Positions 13,138 through 24,200 of a stretch of 64,000 nucleotides of DNA are shown piece by piece. This DNA is from Gyrodactylus bullatarudis (taxonomy: Eukaryota; Platyhelminthes; Monogenea; Gyrodactylidea; Gyrodactylidae), in the NCBI GenBank assembly GCA_012064415.1, contig SSNU01000272.1, positions 1 to 64,000 of the forward strand, given 5' to 3'. Numbering within the stretch: the stretch's first letter is position 1; each line of letters begins with the position of its first letter. The notes under the pieces are model-generated. The model was not told where the DNA came from. It did no database searches and worked only from the letters and a program-made list of their open reading frames with translations. The translations under genes and the position numbers were made by a program.

Positions 13138-13457
13138 AGAAATATTTCGTTTTAGGTGCTTAGGTAATATATCCCACAGAAATGTCTTATTTGGTAATGG
13201 ATTAGCCCATTTCGCTGAATGTTACAGCTTACTGATGAATCCCGTCGAATCGAGTACGAAAGACACTCACAAAGCATTTGGACTCGTCAGTATGCCACAA
13301 CCTAGGAACTTTCGCATTGTATTCTAATGCTCAATCCACTCGTCCAACATCACATGCAACTCGGAATCCATTAGTAACCTGTAACATCCAGCGACATGGG
13401 CTAATACACGTTCCTGAGATATATTACCTAAGCACCTAGAACGAAATATTTCTAGTT
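13138..13457. mobile_element. Foldback MITE, full copy
   Basis: The terminal inverted repeats are about 40 bp, beginning AACTAGAAATATTTCGT at the left and mirrored at the right, followed by an AGGTGCTTAGGTAATAT block on both arms. The interior is also palindromic: a GGATTAGCCCAT...CGCTG...TGTTACAG block occurs near 13200-13240 and again inverted near 13360-13410. There is no coding capacity. A shortened relative lies at 24201-24330. The target duplication is not clear. Confidence 0.7.
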
Positions 13458-14310
13458 AATCTTTGTGAGCATAAGTGCTTCACTATTCATTAGTTATTTG
13501 AATGCATATTTGACAAAAAACGGATAAAAATTGAGAAAGTTGCTTGATTAATAGAAAGGTATTACTCAGACCAATAAAGATAGATTATGGCTATTATAGA
13601 AGAAGAGAAATAAAATTTCTCACATTATAATTATAACTTGAATAACTTCTGAACCAAAAAAGATAAATTTTCATGCGAGGTATCATTGGATAGAGAAATA
13701 AATTTCACATTCTTTCCCCCATTAAAATTTGAGATTTTATCAAAATAAGATAGCCTGTTGAAGGGTAAAAACAAAAAAGTGCATGGCATTTTTCGCTAAT
13801 TTTTCATCTTTTTTCAACATTAAGACCAATTTTGAGGATGATCCATTCCAAAAGCACGTTTGAACTTGAAAGCGCCTTATAGAGAATTTTATGCTCTTTC
13901 AAATGATATCAAATTTGACTCTGAAATGTCTAAGGATCAAGTCAAAAAATTGATTTATTCAAGTCCCGATTATGAAAATTGTGCTATTTCAGAATCTGCG
14001 TTAAATTTTACACTATAATCAGTTTTTCGCAAAAATTTATCGCAACCCCCCAACCACCCGTGTTATTTTTCTGAGTCCCATGTCTCAAAACTTCTTCTCA
14101 TCAAAACTACATTTTTGCGACACAGAATATTTTGCAGATAAAGGTTTATGAAAAGATAAAAAGAATCGAAAAAAATATGGATGTAATTATCTTGAGTAAG
14201 AAAAACAATTTTATTTACGGTGTATTATTATAGTAGGTTAGGGTGAAATAGTTTTTTCTTTGAACATCTCACGAGAGTACTTAGCACTACTTACTAATCT
14301 TATTTAGTGT
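13458..14310. other. Gene-free interval
   Basis: AT-rich; no reading frame or repeat that I can support. Confidence 0.4.
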
Positions 14311-14330
14311 TTAACCCTTTCAGTGCCGAT

Positions 14331-14676
14331 GGACATATATGTCCATCTATTTTAAACCTGCATAATTTCGTTATTTTTCAATTTTTTACAAATATTTTTT
14401 TTCACTTAATCATGAACTTTTTAACATTCTAATGATGTGATTTTTTAACGATGTTTCATTTTTTTCTATTTCAAAATTGAAGATTTATTTAGAGATTTTT
14501 TTTGATTTATTGAAAAATCTTTTAAAAAATTTCCCATGGGAAAAACAATGTTTTTCATTTTATAATTTAGGTGACCAATAGAATTCAACCTTGACTTTAT
14601 AATGAGATTTTATTGGATTACGTTATTCGATGGTAGAAAGAGTTATTACCGTTCAAAGTACAGGACATATATGTCC
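14331..14676. repeat. Paired palindromes GGACATATATGTCC in piggyBac end
   Basis: The 14-bp perfect palindrome GGACATATATGTCC occurs at 14331-14344 and 14663-14676. Each is flanked by an AGTGCCG block, and the two blocks face in opposite directions. Either this is a subterminal repeat of the transposon or a small nonautonomous copy is nested in the 5' end. Confidence 0.55.
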
Positions 14677-15376
14677 AAACGGCACTTAAAGGTATGGATA
14701 GTGAAGCGAGAATCAAGAAAGGGAAATTTTTGGCAAGTTGTCGTAATTCCAGATGCTGAATACTCTGATGAAGAATTAAAAGAGTCTGAAGACAAAATTG
14801 ATTATTTATGCTCGGCTCTTCCTTTATTCAATGAAACTCCTCTACAGGAAACGGTCCAAACTGTACCGATTGTCCAAAACATGAGAGATACAAGATTACA
14901 TTCAAAAGTCATTCCTTTCTCTTCTTTCTTCTGATGGCTTAATGCATGACTTTCATATTTATGATGCAGCAAAATTGGATATTGTAAACTCATGTGGAAG
15001 TGTAGTGTTGAAGGTTTCAGAGTCTAAAAATAAGAATCCTATTCTATGCTTTGATAATTATTTTACTAGTTTGAAATTGCAAAAACATTTATCATCGATG
15101 GGAATTCATTCAGTTGGTACAATTAGATCAAACCGTTTGGGTCTTACTGGAAAATCTTTATTACAAGATCAAGATCAGATGAAGATCTCAAGAAAAAAGG
15201 CAGAGGCAGATACGATATACTCTATTCGGAGTCTGAAAAACTTTCTAAGATGGTTTAACAACAAAACTGTAACTTTCACTTCAACTTTTGCTGGTGCTGA
15301 GCCCATTTCAAATATTAAACACTGGTGCTCGAATAGCAGTAAGAGAATAATAAGTGAAAAAGGATGCCGAAAGTGT

Positions 15377-15425
15377 GAGGAATAAGCGCTTTATTTCAGG
15401 CATACTCATCAGCCTCTTACATGGG
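15377..15425 (-). ncRNA. Hammerhead-like module, minus-oriented copy
   Basis: Inverted partner of 15495-15543. Core CTGATGA, GAAA and the GAGG/CCTC pair are retained. The upstream GGCAT has become CCCAT, which breaks the extra helix. Confidence 0.45.
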
Positions 15426-15494
15426 GGTTCAAACACCTAAAGAGAGCCAATCAGATCAATTTTTAATTTTCTTTGTTTTTTGTACTATATATCT

Positions 15495-15543
15495 GGCATG
15501 TAAGAGGCTGATGAGTATGCCTGAAATAAAGCGCTTATTCCTC
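15495..15543 (+). ncRNA. Hammerhead-like module, plus-oriented copy
   Basis: The order is GGCAT, GTAA, GAGG, intact CTGATGA core, G-T, ATGCC, T, GAAA, TAA-AGCGC-TTA hairpin, TT, CCTC. GAGG pairs with CCTC. Between CTGATGA and GAAA there is no good local stem II; the sequence there pairs with GGCAT upstream instead. It is identical in layout to the copies at 10.1 and 22.6 kb. Confidence 0.5.
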
Positions 15544-16261
15544 ACACTTTCGGCATCCTTTTTCCCTTATTATGCTCTCAACGTTTGCACAACTAACCAA
15601 TGATATTAGGAATCAGTAAGAGAATAGATGTACCCTATCCCGAAATCGTATCAGTTTATAATGGGTGGTGTTGATCTATTCGATTCTTTCATGTCTAGAT
15701 ACCAGCCAAACCACAGAGCAAAAAATTGGTAAGACTTTTTTTATTAACAATTATTATTTTAAGTACTTTGCTATATTCCAATGGGTTCTATTTGCATCAA
15801 TCGTTAACTCTTGGCTGCTTTACAAAAGAAATAATGACAAGGAAGACTGTCTTGATTTACTGAACTTCCAACTAAATTTATCAGATGATTTAATCAAACA
15901 AGGCTTTGCAAAAATGAAGAAGTTTAAAATTCCCGTATCTGAAGAAGGATGTACCACTCGCTCAAGAAAAGGTCTTAGGAAAAGTAATGAATCAATGTTT
16001 CTATTGTCCTGTGAGTCAGTTGCTTCTATTAAACATCTCCCAGCCAAAGTTGAGAATCCCAATTCACGCAAAGGCTGTTCAATCTGCAAAAGAAAAATAT
16101 CTACATATTGTATAACTTGTAACACGTTTTATTGTATTTCATATGAAGAAAGCTGCTTTATAAAAGCTTACTCCTGAATAAATGCTCTTTATTCTGTATA
16201 GTTTTGTTGGTTTCATATGAAAATTAAACAGTTAAAAATTGATACCCTTTTGGGCCATTTG

Positions 16262-16840
16262 GACATAAAGCTAGTTGACATGAAGATGAGAATTTCCTAT
16301 TTTTACAAAAAACTCAATATTTTTATCCAGAAAGTCAGGAATAAATTTATTTTTTGGATTCCACTATGAAATGAGCTGATTAGTTTTGAAAACAAAAAAA
16401 TTTCCGATAAAAATTAATCTGACCAAAATTGAGCCGTTTTTTGAATTTCGGAAATATTTCAAATTTCCACTTTTTCATCTTTCAAATCAAAAATTTTTAT
16501 CGATTTCAAAGATTTGAAGCAGTTAAATATTGATATTCAGGATCAACAATAGACGAAGATTTGAAAAATTTTAATTCTGGTATATGCGATCAAAATTATA
16601 CGAAAATTTGAATCTAGTTAAGGAAATCGAGCCATTCCTATTTTTGATTATCCCGAAGGAAAATGATCTAAGATTCAGATGTTTAACTTTTTCTTGCAGA
16701 TGGGAAAATTCGAATTCTTCGTTTATGGCAATTGGGGCTCATTTCAAAATGTGATTAAAATATTATTTGTGTTCCTGACTTTCCGGAGAAAAATATTGAG
16801 TTTAGATTACTACTCAATCGATACAGTCTGATGCGGAAAA
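16262..16840. repeat. Foldback repeat family FB, copy at 16.3 kb
   Basis: The left arm (from about 16276) holds TTGACATGAAGATGAGAAT, a run resembling 'ctatttttacaaaaaactc', then CAGAAAGTCAGGAATAAAT and CTGACCAAAATTGAGCCG. A mirrored but shortened right arm ends near 16806 with TTCCTGACTTTCCGGAGAAA. There is no coding potential. Relatives lie at 33.5, 35.7, 37.1, 40.4 and 51.4 kb. Confidence 0.65.
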
Positions 16841-18500
16841 ATCTTAGATTTCCTTCAAAGATCTCTGATACAAATCCTGAAATGATACCATAGCAACAGT
16901 ATTCATTTGAATGAGTGGTCATTATCTGTCCTAATAATATTCCCTTTATTCATAATTTCATTCCATAAAAATATCATCATCATTTTAAAATTTACGATAA
17001 AAGTTTAATTTAAATAACAAAAAGAATTTATTGATATTTGTAGAATTTATTAGCATGTAAATATCTTGAAATTTAGATAGGCAAATGAGAGAGCTCTTCT
17101 TGATTGTAAGCATTTTCACTCTGTGAAATCTTCTTCTTTTTTAAATTATTATTCATTGATTTAACCTATTCTTCTTGACTATTGTGATGTGTACACACAC
17201 ATTGTACAAGAAAAAGTAGAAGGATATATATATAAATTAGAGATAGAAAAATGAATCATTGTGTAAATTCTCAAGAGAGAAATTCAAGACTTTGTTTCGT
17301 TGTTGACAATTCAAATAAAAATGAAAAAAATTTATATTTTTTTGTAAATTTTGTAGAGAGAAACCCTTTTTGAGATCCAAAATAATAACTCTCAAAAAAG
17401 TGCATCTCTTAAAAAAAGTAAGTTTTTTGAGCAAGCATCTTGTACGCTTACAGATGTACGTTAATTGAAAACCTTTTATCGTGTTAATATTCAGCAAAAT
17501 GGTTGTCATTATTATTCATCTTATCTAATCTCTAGAATGTCTCAAAAGTATCCTAATTGTTAAAATAGTATATAATAGATGGTTATATTAACAGTTCTTC
17601 TTTGTTTGATCTATACCAGAGAATTTATTCTATTGGTAATTCACCTATTTCCTTGACCATGTTTTGACTGAATAAGTTAAAAATTCAGATATTATGATTC
17701 GGCGACAGATGCTATAGTTTTTTATTATATCTACTGTACTTTGATTCGGAGAGATAAGACTCAGTGTGTCTCTAGTTTATAAGCTAAAGTAGTAAAGAAA
17801 CAATCCTAACATGTATCGCAGGCATAGACGAGTTTGGTCTCTACTGAGACTCCTCAGTATACCCTAGCCGAAAATTGAACCAGGGTCATGAGCATTGTAA
17901 GTCCAAGACTTAATCCCCATGTGTATCTTATTTCTTTACAGATTGATAGATTAGATACTTTGAAACCTTTAGGATATATATTTTTGTTTTTATGTATTTT
18001 ATTTGTTATATACACTTTGTAACACTTATCCCTATTAAATGTGTTCATTACAAAAACACAAGCTTATAAATTAGATACACGCTGAGTCTTATCTCTAAGG
18101 CAAGATGTGTGACTTCTCCGCATCCAATTAGAGATAATAAAAGACTTGAGCACTTATCCCTAGTCACCAAAACCCTAATAAATAACCAATCTTTTTCCAA
18201 AGTCTCTTTCAGACGTTTCCATTTGGGCCTCTATCAGAATGGTTTGTAAGCAAGAAAAGTACATCTGGCTCTTCTTTCTATAGAAATCGAGCAGGCGATC
18301 TGATGTATAGAAATTTCTCAACTTTGGTCATTTGATATCTCCTAACTTTGAAGTCCGAAGGTTTTAAGAAATTATTATAATTATAATTAAAATTCTGATC
18401 AATCCATATATGAATATTAGACGTCATAGACGTCAATATGAAATCCTAAATGGAGTTTCGTCTTGTCAGATGGTAATAAAATTTGTCAATTATAATTATT
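16841..18500. other. Gene-free interval with one tRNA-like scrap
   Basis: No gene seen. On the minus strand at about 17858-17920 there is a tRNA-like block: an anticodon-arm-like CTTGGACTTACAA followed by GGTTCAATTTTC, close to an RNA polymerase III B box. It does not fold to a full tRNA by eye and is more likely part of an old tRNA-derived SINE. Confidence 0.3.
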
Positions 18501-18502
18501 AA

Positions 18503-18600
18503 CAAGGGTCAGTCATCGGCCCAACACTCTTCTACTCCATCCTTTCACAATTGAAAGCTTCTCATGATGCCATCAACTTTAAAAAATTTTACTTTTCAGA
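18503..18600 (+). pseudogene. LINE reverse-transcriptase scrap
   Basis: In frame the sequence reads QGSVIGPTLFYSILSQL, the conserved block of non-LTR retrotransposon reverse transcriptases (GSVLGPxLF). No catalytic YADD follows in register. It is a short dead fragment. Confidence 0.6.
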
Positions 18601-19115
18601 AACGTGACCTTTCATACATATTCATATGGGCCTAAAAGGATTAAAAGTATTATTTTCTCACATTTTAATTACGGTTTAAAATACAGTTTTCTCTACTACG
18701 AGTAGTAAGAATGAGAATTTTTCGAAAAAGTTAAGAGAAATTAACCAAATCTATTCATCAAAATTACTCAAGAGTAGCTTCATTGAAATATATATTAATT
18801 TGTTACTCATTGGAAATTTTTAAACTGCTAAACGCTAAATATTCAAAGTGATTTAAATGTGGTATATATAGGTTTTGGATATTTGATATTACCGAACTAC
18901 TGAAATATGTATGTGCGATTTTTCAATTAAATTTAGATTTTCTACTTGATAAACTTGATAAACGCAAAATTTACAAAATAGTTTTCAAATTGAAAATTTC
19001 AATACAGCCGGCTATCGAATCGAACCATACCTAACTACAAAAAGAACTATAATTTTTTGATCTCTTTTAAGAAATGAAAGAAATTTATTAATTAAAATTT
19101 AATTATTAAATCAAT
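18601..19115. other. BRX1 3' flank
   Basis: AT-rich sequence downstream of BRX1 with no feature beyond candidate A/T-rich polyadenylation signals on the minus strand (AATAAA-type around 19084-19120). Confidence 0.4.
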
Positions 19116-20023
19116 TTATTCGAAAACATCATCCGTCATATCAATCGGATTTGAACCTGTAATTCTCTTCTCCTTTCTTAATCCAGACTCATGTCGAGAT
19201 TGGACTTTATTGGCATATGATTTTTTTGAACGCATTAATTGAGCCCTGATAGTATTTGGAGAAATATATTTGCTATTCTCCCATAGGACTACACCACCAA
19301 AGGGTTCACTAAAAAGCTTGATCGGTTGCAAAGAAATTCTTGGACCGATTTCCACCACAGCTCCATTATGATCTATGATTTGATAATTTCTTATCCAAAC
19401 TCGATTTGATAAAAATGAGAAATTCATAACTTTATCTGTAAAAGGTTGTGACTTTGGATGGTTTTTAGGAACCCCAAAGACTTGAACAAATAATTCCTTC
19501 ATTATTTTCATATGTGGTTGATTGTCGTCATCGAAAGAAGAATCAAATGACAGAAGAGGCCGACTTGATTTGAGGCCATTACCCGTAAACTTTAGCTCAG
19601 CAGAAGTGTGAATATTTTCTGTTAAAAATTTTATACTAGGACCATTTGGCGTGATTGAAGCAAGCCATAAATAAAGATCCTTCTTTTTACGTGCTTCAAA
19701 AAACATAACTTTAGAGGAATTTTTCATTTCAGCCAATTCACATAAACTATGAAGCTCTTTTTTATGATCCAACTTTGATTCAGATTTGCTATGAGGCAAA
19801 CATTTAAGAAAATCTTTCATTATGTGTCTGCCACGATAGTGAACGCCTCTTGAGGCCAGAATAAGAACCCTTTCACGATTTTTCCAGTCGGATCTTCTTA
19901 CAGGAGCATCTGATGACTTGATAACAGGTGGAAGCAAAACAGCTAGAATTTAGTATACAAGAACAAACCTTTTTTCAAGACTTCTTTGAGAGGATCTTCT
20001 ACGGAATTTTTTCGCTTGGGCAT
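19116..20023 (-). CDS. BRX1: Ribosome biogenesis protein BRX1
   Basis: Two exons, 19969-20023 and 19116-19942, encode 293 residues; the 26-nt intron 19943-19968 is GT–AG with a TACTAAA-like branch site and keeps frame. The protein is a Brix-domain nucleolar factor needed for assembly of the large (60S) ribosomal subunit. Family blocks are plain: RERVLILASRGVHYRGRH near the start, SKVMFFEARKKKDLYLWL, GPSIKFLTENIHTSAELK, SRPLLSFD, HPKSQPFTDKV, and VEIGPRISLQPIKLF. The length is like yeast Brx1 and lacks the longer basic tail of vertebrate proteins. The start at 20023 (MPKRKNS) gives a basic N-terminus and a complete first exon. Confidence 0.93.
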
Positions 20024-20899
20024 CGTTATCTTTTTAAATTATTAGATATTTACAAACAAAATATACTGATAAATTCTTTTGTTTTTATCTTGGAAAATTT
20101 ACTTATTTAAATGCAAATTTAGATTTCACTTAAGACTCTTCACTATCTTGACTCCGGTTTGAACTTGAAGATGAGGAATATCTATTTTCAATCCTTTTCA
20201 TATTTCCATCCAGTCTGCAATATTACGGGACGGAAGTCTGAAAGGGAATTAAAGTAGACTGTTCGACATCAGTTTAAACTTTAAAGAGTGAGTTTTGATT
20301 TCCCCTCCTTAAATTCTTTAAATACGATATATTTACTAACTTCATCATCTGACCTAATCGAGTTTTTTGTCTGATTAAGTAGAAATTTTCTACTAGAAAT
20401 ATTTCAGTGTATTCATTTTTATCGATCAAAGCCTATTGATTGCACTGAGTCTAACTTAGCTTATATTTCTTTCTTTCCGACAAGTTTGATTTTGCTAGTT
20501 AGCAGTGCTAACTTAGCACAGGTAATATACATTTTTAAAACATGAATATATTCTAAGACACGGAATTTCTACTGAAATTCTAAATTAATGGGAGTTTATC
20601 TTAAATTATACATTGTATAATATACAAATTGTTTTCTTCATGCTTAATTGATCTTTATCTTAGGAGTTTATATCATAATTTATGATTCATAAATAATGCT
20701 TTAAAATTTATTATGAAATCATATATGTATCTATTCCTAGTTTCATACTAGTTACTAGCTAAGTTTTTGAGATTCTAAAAATAATAAATTATTGTAAATA
20801 ATTTACTTAGAAATACCGTTTTTCAATATTTTCATTTTCCAAGAAAGACCCATCATTAAACTTAAACTCTGTATTTTGAAAATTTCCCTTTATTTCTTC
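20024..20899. other. Interval between BRX1 and PLE copy 2
   Basis: BRX1 promoter side; AT-rich. No second gene or promoter motif that I can defend. Confidence 0.35.
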
Positions 20900-20948
20900 A
20901 AGATGTATAAGCATTATTCCTTAATAAGGAATAAAAATATGTGTATTT
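20900..20948. repeat. 49-bp direct repeat, left target duplication of PLE copy 2
   Basis: Identical over 49 bp to 22716-22764. It contains the near-palindrome ATTCCTTAATAAGGAAT. It precisely brackets the PLE and is read as a target-site duplication. Confidence 0.8.
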
Positions 20949-22715
20949 CTTCCATTTGCAGTATTCCTTCGGACTTTGTTGCTGAATTGATAATGATGAC
21001 TGTTCAGAACATAGATTTCAAATTCGCCGGAAATTACTACAAGCAAATAGATGGGGTTGCAATGGGCAGTCCAATTGGTCCTCTCTTGGCTGATATCTTT
21101 CTTGCATCCCTTGAATTTGGTGAGATGAGTAGCCTAATCAGTCATTCCCGTTTTTATGCACGCTACCTGGATGATACTTTTCTTGTCCTCGAACAAAGCT
21201 CTGACCTTGAAGCAATTCTATCTACTATGATACACCCTAACATTCAATTCACCAAAGAAGAAGAGAACAATATTTCATTAAACTTTCTTGATGTCCTCGT
21301 CACCAAAGTCAATGAAGTTGCTCAGACAAGAATCTACAGAAAAGAGTCAGTGCCATTTCAGTTTTTGCCATTTCTTAGTTACAGTCCGGTCATACCAGAA
21401 GAAAAGCATCGTGAGGAATGAATATTTAAAAATTGACCGATTGACATCTGAGATCAACAAAAAGCAAGACAAAGAAATCCTGAAAAATCACTTAATAAAG
21501 AATGGATATCCAGAAGCATTCATTCAACACGCTAATTTGAAGACGAAAGCTGCGAAAGAGGTCGAAGAACTTAAACCGCTTTATTTAAAGGTGATGCCGC
21601 CCATCAAATCCTAAACAATAAAATGTTCGAAATAAAAAAGAGAACATTCCCAGGATATAGACTCCAAATTCTTTCCAAAATAACAAAACTACTACCTGAC
21701 CTTAATAAAGACCCAGTACCATGGCTCGAGAAGAAGGGAGTAATCTATCAGTTTAAGTGCAATTGTGGAGCTATGTACGTTGGACAGACGGTCAGACCTT
21801 TGAAAATAAGAATAAAAGAGCACTTGAGCTCGGGTAATCAAAGTTCTGCTGTTCAAGAGCACCTGCAGGCTACAAATCATGTCGCTGACAAAAGCAACTT
21901 CAGCATACTGTTCCAAGCAAACCCAAGCGATTCACGTGCAACAAGATCTGATGTATTAGACAAGACCGAGAGCCATTTCATTAAGTTCATGAATCCAAAA
22001 ATTTGCAAGCAAAAGATTCTTGCTACCCAGTTGGGTATCAAGGGGAAAAACGTTTTACACAAAAAAGTAAGCTCAAAAAAATTGCTAATTTGCTGAACGA
22101 TTCTCCTTTCGCCAGCTCCACTCAAAAGACAGTTACAAGTGAATCCAATGAGCAATTAGTCGAAGCAAATCCTCAATTCACTGAGCTTCTGTCAAGTGTT
22201 CCTACAGCAACTACAGATCAGAACAATCCTGCTATCCAAGACAAGTCAATTGAAGTTGATAATCCAATTAGTTCTCAATATGCAATTAGTCTTGAAATTG
22301 TACCCGCTTCATGCCCAGTAACAACTACAGCTAAGGGTGAAAATGCAAATCAAAAAAAAGTCAACGGAAGTTAATAATCAAATTGATACCCAACCTGTAA
22401 TTATCACTGAATCCAAAAAGTGTGCAATTAAAAAACGAGGAGTCAAAAGAAAAAGATGTAGCGGGCAGTTACAACCCTTTCTCAAGAAAAGACGATGAGC
22501 CCAGTGAAACCTTACCCCTCCTCCCTGTGATATTCTTTCAATTCCCAATTGTCCAATCAGAGGATTTTTAATTTTTCATTATTGTATGTATAAATACAAG
22601 CCGGTGTAAGAGTCTGATGAGAACCGGTGAAATAAAAGCTTTATTACTCATTATTCACTCGTCTTCAAAATCCTCTAAGAAATGAATATTTCTACTAATT
22701 CAGATAAAAATAATA
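20949..22715 (+). mobile_element. Penelope-like element copy 2, 5'-truncated, with 49-bp duplication
   Basis: The element encodes the end of a PLE reverse transcriptase: palm motif AMGSPIGPLLADIFL, catalytic YLDDTF (Y-L-D-D), and HPNIQFTKEEE...LNFLDVLV. A frameshift near 21400 moves the linker into another frame (to 21614), a stop separates it, and the GIY-YIG endonuclease reads from 21623 (YQFKCNCGAMYVGQT...RIKEHL). Another frameshift near 22070 and one near 22370 follow. The final frame ends in a basic stretch and SGQLQPFLKKRR. The 3' end carries the structured module at 22611-22649. It is a broken, non-autonomous copy; the identical flanking repeats suggest a fairly recent insertion. Confidence 0.88.
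22611..22649 (+). ncRNA. Hammerhead-like module, diverged PLE subfamily
   Basis: Same order as the 15.5-kb copy, but the helices changed on both sides: CCGGT/ACCGG replaces GGCAT/ATGCC, GAGT/ACTC replaces GAGG/CCTC, and TAAA/TTTA replaces TAA/TTA. The core CTGATGA and GAAA are unchanged. The compensatory changes support a real RNA fold. Confidence 0.55.
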
Positions 22716-22764
22716 AAGATGTATAAGCATTATTCCTTAATAAGGAATAAAAATATGTGTATTT
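22716..22764. repeat. 49-bp direct repeat, right target duplication of PLE copy 2
   Basis: Exact match to 20900-20948. Confidence 0.8.
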
Positions 22765-22857
22765 AAATTTTGAAGTTCAAAAATAAAAACTATACTACTA
22801 CTACTACTACTTTTAAGTAGATTTTAATTTCACTATTTGTAGAAAGTTTTCATTTGA

Positions 22858-23224
22858 TTAATATTGAAGTGAAGAATTATGCATACAAAAGTAGTCATCT
22901 GGGATTCTTTCAAAAGGGAAATTAGCAATTTGTTTTGTGGATTGATTATCAATCATTGATACATTAAAGAGTTGAGGTTGATCCTGTGCTTCAATCTGAC
23001 TCAGCTGGTAGTCCTTGTAACGAGAGTCATTACAAGCTTGATACGGAAATCTAGACTGTACTAAGAGTTGAAAAATAAAAAGACTATCACATTCAATCTT
23101 ACAAGATTTAACCTTCAATATAAATAGATTCTTTAAAATCTATATATTAAATTTCCGCTCCTCAAGACGATTTACAGTTATTCTCACCATCCTTCATCCT
23201 CTGAGGCACAGATTTCAAATTAAC
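22858..23224 (-). CDS. Small three-exon hypothetical protein
   Basis: Three minus-strand exons stay in one frame: 23188-23224 (with ATG at 23197), 23113-23139 (27 nt) and 22858-23060. The introns of 48 and 52 nt are GT–AG and the phases match (1 and 1). From the ATG the product is 79 residues, beginning MKDDFKESIYIE and ending in NSSLQY. The first exon also has a plausible acceptor (CTAG before 23224), so more exons may lie upstream. I do not recognise the family. The sequence is acidic and Gln/Asn-rich, with no signal peptide or membrane segment. Agreement of frame across two introns is the main support. Confidence 0.42.
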
Positions 23225-24200
23225 CTAGATGCATTCAAAGATCAAAACAGATTGTATCATTTATTTTCGATTATGTACCAGATAACCATGACTATTTTAC
23301 AAACTTTTTAAAATAAAAATCTTATATATATTATATATCTTTGTATATATGACGCTCAATTTTAAAATATAAAAATGTGATCACAATCTGGTACAAAATT
23401 ATAAATAAAGAATACAGTAAAATCTGAGTTATCTTGTGAGCGTGATACTTTTATTGATGAATTTTTTAGTCAAGAGCTACTCAAGAGGCAATTCTTCTGA
23501 GCCAGATACGATGTAAATGAGCCTTCTCCAAGAGTTTTTTGTACCCAATTGATTAATCCCAATGAATATTTTGTAGATAAATTTTGTTTATTTCGGCGAA
23601 CTTTACTCAGAATTATAAATCAAAATGTTAATCTGCGTAAAATCGACTACCATGAACTAGTAAGATAATAATACTTTTTTGCTTGTGAGATAATCCGAGA
23701 AATTTTAACATTAGAAGAAGAGGGAACGAGAAGAGTAGGCATCTTTACATATTTCTAAGGTTATTGAATAATTTATGCTAGACGAATTTGATTAGCAGAA
23801 ATCTATCCATTTCTGTCTTTTATCCGTGTTTTCTCATCTCAAAGAGTAAAGAAAAAATGTTGTGAAACAATTTGGGAATCCTCTCTTTTTCTTCTCAATT
23901 GAAATTACTTTAAGATGGTCAGTTATTTTTAATCAATTTTTTTGCCATGCAATAATGATTTATGTACAGTATAGGGTATGCAATATCCAATTGGAAATAG
24001 TGAAATTAAAGTTTGAGCTGAGGAAATGCTAGTTTTGAACATTTGAATCAAATATCATCATTAAGATCACTACAAATACATATTCATCACCTGCTTGCTT
24101 TTTCCCTAAAATCCTCAAAATTACACCGAAATTATTCCAGTTTTTCGGACAGTGTTTTTAATATTATGATTAATGCAGCCCCTACACTAACAAAGGTTAA
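23225..24200. other. Gene-free interval
   Basis: AT-rich. A short minus-strand phrase near 23540-23490 (WVQKTLGEGSF) recalls a kinase glycine loop but goes nowhere. No other feature. Confidence 0.35.

Larger units (their letters stand above)
15350..15613 (-). mobile_element. PLE-derived insertion in piggyBac, 13-bp target duplication
   Basis: The insert is bounded by CAGTAAGAGAATA at 15337-15349 and again at 15614-15626. Removing it restores the transposase reading across the site. Read on the minus strand it starts with about 35 bp related to the region around 9225-9255 of PLE copy 1. It then has two copies of the PLE 3'-end module in opposite orientation: 15377-15425 (minus) and 15495-15543 (plus), within arms of about 65 bp. 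It is a drastically deleted PLE with an inverted tail. Confidence 0.75.
14311..16190 (+). pseudogene. piggyBac-like transposase, deleted and interrupted
   Basis: The left end is TTAA plus CCCTTTCAGTGCCG, a piggyBac-type terminus. Recognisable pieces in order are: an acidic N-terminal segment (frame 14602-14934), a segment with FDNYFTSLKL...GTIRSNRLG (14942-15385), MGGVDLFDSFMSRYQ (about 15660-15715), and a cysteine-rich C-terminal domain (CSICKRKISTYCITC...FYCISYEESC) to 16177. The region with the first catalytic aspartate is missing, there is a frameshift just before MGGVDLFD, and a 264-bp insertion sits at 15350-15613. Left and right pieces read in register across the insertion site (SKRI then DVPYPEIV). 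The 3' terminus was not found. The copy is dead. Confidence 0.8.

Noticed and set aside
17858..17920. tRNA gene on the minus strand
   Set aside because: A B-box-like GGTTCAATTTTC and an anticodon-arm-like string are present, but D arm and acceptor stem do not pair.
23490..23545. Minus-strand WVQKTLGEGSF, like a protein kinase glycine loop
   Set aside because: The frame stops 15 codons later, lacks the following G-x-V and lysine, and has no upstream or downstream kinase motifs.
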